From Lachnospiraceae bacterium (lineage in GTDB: Bacteria; Bacillota_A; Clostridia; Lachnospirales; Lachnospiraceae), in the NCBI GenBank assembly GCA_024689605.1, contig JAILDD010000050.1:1-52104 (forward strand): a stretch of DNA of 52,104 bases. Direction: 5' to 3'. This document shows, piece by piece, positions 50,681-52,104 of the stretch. Under the pieces are notes generated by a model. That model saw nothing but the letters and a program-made list of their open reading frames with translations. It did no database searches and was not told the origin of the DNA. Each line of letters starts with the position of its first letter. The stretch's first letter is position 1. A program made the translations under genes and the position numbers.

Positions 50681-51154
50681 TTACAATACTATTTCCATCC
50701 CTATTTTCTGTGGAACAAATCCCATTGACTCATAGAATTTTAAAGCATCGGGATTGCAGCTCCACACATTCAGGGTTATGTTGTAAAATCCTTCTTTTTT
50801 AGCATATTCTGAAACCGACTCAAATAAAAGGCTTCCCACATGTTTTCCCCTTGCCTTTTCATCCACGCATATATCATCAATGTATAAAGTCCTTATATCA
50901 GTAAGTACGCTGTTGTTTTTTTCCTGCTTATGAACACAAAAAGCATGCCCCAGTATATTCTCGTTTTCGTCCTCACAGACAAACAAAGGTGAAGTCAGAT
51001 CAGCAATAATAACTTTTAACTCCTCTTCGTTATATTTGGTAGCAGGCCCCTTAAAAATATCAGGCCTTCCATTATGATGAACCATATCCACCTGGACAAG
51101 AAGGTTAAGTATAGCCGGTATATCTTTATTCTGTGCAAATCTTACAGTATTCAT
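50681..51154 (-). CDS. GNAT-family N-acetyltransferase
   Basis: 157 residues from ATG 51152-51154 (MNTVRFAQNKDIPAIL), with AAAGGAG upstream. The acetyl-CoA site is the segment TLYIDDICVDEKARGKHVGSLLFESV (ARGKHVG, the R/Q-x-x-G-x-G/A loop), preceded by ILGHAFCVHKQEK and followed by YNITLNVWSCNPDALKFYESMGFVPQ. The layout is classical small GNAT. Substrate unknown. It converges with the hybrid kinase gene with 17 bases between stops. Confidence 0.85.
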   Translation of the reverse strand: MNTVRFAQNKDIPAILNLLVQVDMVHHNGRPDIFKGPATKYNEEELKVIIADLTSPLFVCEDENENILGHAFCVHKQEKNNSVLTDIRTLYIDDICVDEKARGKHVGSLLFESVSEYAKKEGFYNITLNVWSCNPDALKFYESMGFVPQKIGMEIVL

Positions 51155-51205
51155 AGAGCTCCTTTCATACGTCAGCTGACTCCATCTGTAAAAACCACGC
51201 TTTAA

Positions 51206-51247
51206 ATAAAAATGCTGCAGCCCCCTGAATAAGGAAACCACAGCACC
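51206..51247 (-). terminator. Intrinsic terminator after the tRNA cluster
   Basis: TGCTGTGGTTTCC pairs with GGGGGCTGCAGCA through several G-U pairs around TTATTCA and runs into TTTTTATTT on the minus strand, just after the tRNA-Leu gene. Confidence 0.75.
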
Positions 51248-51254
51248 CACTTAC

Positions 51255-51338
51255 TGCCGGCGACCGGAATTGAACCGGTACGATATTGCTATCACGGGAT
51301 TTTAAGTCCCGCGCGTCTGCCAGTTCCGCCACGCCGGC
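51255..51338 (-). tRNA. tRNA-Leu (TAA)
   Basis: 84 bases with GCCGGCG acceptor pairing and a long variable arm (TGATAGCAATATCG). The anticodon loop CTTAAAA within CGGGA/TCCCG gives anticodon TAA. GGTTCAATTCC T-arm. No encoded CCA. Confidence 0.95.
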
Positions 51339-51396
51339 TGACAAACTGTTTCTAAAAATATAGGAGCAGTCCGAATCATCAAAGAACTGCTCCCAG

Positions 51397-51469
51397 TGGA
51401 AGTTACAGGGCTCGAACCTGTGACCCTCTGCTTGTAAGGCAGATGCTCTCCCAGCTGAGCTAAACTTCC
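51397..51469 (-). tRNA. tRNA-Val (TAC)
   Basis: 73 bases; acceptor GGAAGTT/AACTTCC. Anticodon loop CTTACAA gives TAC. D-arm AGCTCAGCTGGGAGAGC and T-arm GGTTCGAGCC are intact. CCA is not encoded. Confidence 0.95.
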
Positions 51470-51509
51470 ATATCATTTCTGGGTATAAGGTTTTATAAGG
51501 CTTTACAAA

Positions 51510-51644
51510 CCTCCAAACGAATTTTCGAAGAAAATTCGTTGTAGCTCAACAGAATTCTTTGCAGTCTTCCGTTTAAGCCATCCTCCAAACGAATTCGCTT
51601 CGCGAATTCGTTGTAGCTCAAAACGAGCTTCGCTCGTTTTGAGC
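51510..51644. repeat. Three GC-AT hairpins in the spacer between tRNA-Val and tRNA-Asp
   Basis: AACGAATTTTC-GAA-GAAAATTCGTT (51516-51540), AACGAATTCGC-TTC-GCGAATTCGTT (51588-51612) and GCTCAAAACGAGC-TTC-GCTCGTTTTGAGC (51616-51644) are perfect stems of 11, 11 and 13 pairs. The first two share the flanks CCTCCAAACGAATT and AATTCGTTGTAGCTCAA. Confidence 0.8.
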
Positions 51645-51648
51645 CTCG

Positions 51649-51722
51649 CGACCCAGATCGGACTCGAACCGACGACCTCCGCCGTGACAGGGCGGCGCTC
51701 TAACCAACTGAGCCACTAGGCC
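51649..51722 (-). tRNA. tRNA-Asp (GTC)
   Basis: 74 bases. Anticodon loop CTGTCAC in the stem of CGCC/GGCG gives GTC. T-arm GGTTCGAGTCC. Acceptor GGCCTAG pairs with CTGGGTC with two G-U pairs; discriminator G. Confidence 0.93.
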
Positions 51723-51787
51723 AATTTCTCTTATAAAATAATAGCATTCCTGAATAAGTTTTTCAACCTATTAGGGATACTACCTAG

Positions 51788-51861
51788 TGGATCTTCGGGG
51801 ACTCGAACCCAGGACCGACCGGTTATGAGCCGGTTGCTCTAACCAACTGAGCTAAAGATCC
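51788..51861 (-). tRNA. tRNA-Met (CAT), elongator type
   Basis: 74 bases, GGATCTT/AAGATCC acceptor. Anticodon loop CTCATAA gives CAT. The D-arm AGCTCAGTTGGTTAGAGC and acceptor match elongator methionine; an Ile2 (lysidine) identity is possible but less likely. Confidence 0.85.
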
Positions 51862-51883
51862 ATTCTTCCTCTTAATTTAGGAA

Positions 51884-51956
51884 AGCCGATGATCGGACTC
51901 GAACCGATAACCTGCTGATTACAAATCAGCTGCTCTGCCAATTGAGCCACATCGGC
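51884..51956 (-). tRNA. tRNA-Thr (TGT)
   Basis: 73 bases, acceptor GCCGATG pairs with ATCGGC-end. Anticodon loop TTTGTAA gives TGT. T-arm GGTTCGAGTCC, discriminator T. Confidence 0.94.
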
Positions 51957-51967
51957 ATAAAATAAAA

Positions 51968-52039
51968 TGACTCCGACGGGAATCGAACCCGTGTTACCGC
52001 CGTGAAAGGGCGATGTCTTAACCGCTTGACCACGGAGCC
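51968..52039 (-). tRNA. tRNA-Glu (TTC)
   Basis: 72 bases, first in the cluster by transcription order. Anticodon loop CTTTCAC gives TTC; acceptor GGCTCCG pairs with CGGAGTC. T-arm GGTTCGATTCC. The remaining 65 bases to the window edge hold no clear feature. Confidence 0.94.
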
Positions 52040-52104
52040 GTATTACGGGTACTTTGTTTAACAGGCCTCCCACAAAGCCCTTAAGACCGGCGAAACAGGT
52101 TTCA

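Noticed and set aside
51510..51644. CRISPR array in the tRNA spacer
   Set aside because: Only two partial copies with unequal, self-complementary inner parts and no regular spacers.

Overview
The window looks like a chromosomal segment of a low- to mid-GC Gram-positive anaerobe of the Clostridia, most likely a Lachnospiraceae member (Butyrivibrio/Roseburia-like). The reasons are strong AGGAGG-type ribosome sites, many short intrinsic terminators, tRNA genes without an encoded CCA, a three-domain MetH with its reactivation domain on a separate gene, a YolD-like small protein and an RsgI-like anti-sigma protein. This placement is inferred from gene families; no rRNA is present. Almost everything is on the minus strand. 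The plus-strand exceptions are a lipoprotein, a two-gene ATPase operon, an MTA/SAH deaminase and a hybrid histidine kinase.

Layout. 1-483: 5' part of a family 2 glycosyltransferase. 550-4114: accessory operon with two small acidic YbjN/type III chaperone-like paralogues, a GNAT and a large helical protein. The second paralogue is interrupted by an in-frame TGA and the helical protein by a TGA-associated frameshift. 4225-6693: chemoreceptor with three tandem Cache-like units. 6838-8878: Sel1-repeat, J-domain-like and HIRAN operon. 9104-11842: PanE-like reductase, histidine phosphatase, a small hypothetical and a SpoU methyltransferase. 11931-15838: amidase lipoprotein, small lipoprotein and a TIR-transmembrane-propeller protein. 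16056-16922: class II fructose-bisphosphate aldolase. 17289-23190: one-carbon/methionine run (MTHFR, MetH activation protein, MetH) followed by a lipid kinase and a metallophosphoesterase. 23235-24119: DUF1653 and YolD-like genes.

24274-40039 is the most unusual block. It holds a zinc-ribbon lipoprotein with an apparently leaderless promoter, and an operon of a degenerate AAA+-like protein with a membrane-less VirD4/TraG-like ATPase. These are followed by a 2511-residue helical protein of unknown function, a nuclease-helicase fusion and a dynamin-like GTPase. No relaxase, integrase or other conjugation gene is present. The giant protein shares a module pattern with the broken helical protein near the left end, which links the two accessory loci.

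40375-52104 is mostly housekeeping: DeoD, an ECF sigma factor with anti-sigma partner, a small membrane protein, a cytidylate kinase-like protein, CheY, MTA/SAH deaminase facing SAH hydrolase, a small hypothetical, a hybrid sensor kinase, a GNAT and six tRNA genes (Glu, Thr, Met, Asp, Val, Leu in transcription order). MetF, MetH, its activation protein, AhcY and the deaminase together cover most of the methyl cycle.
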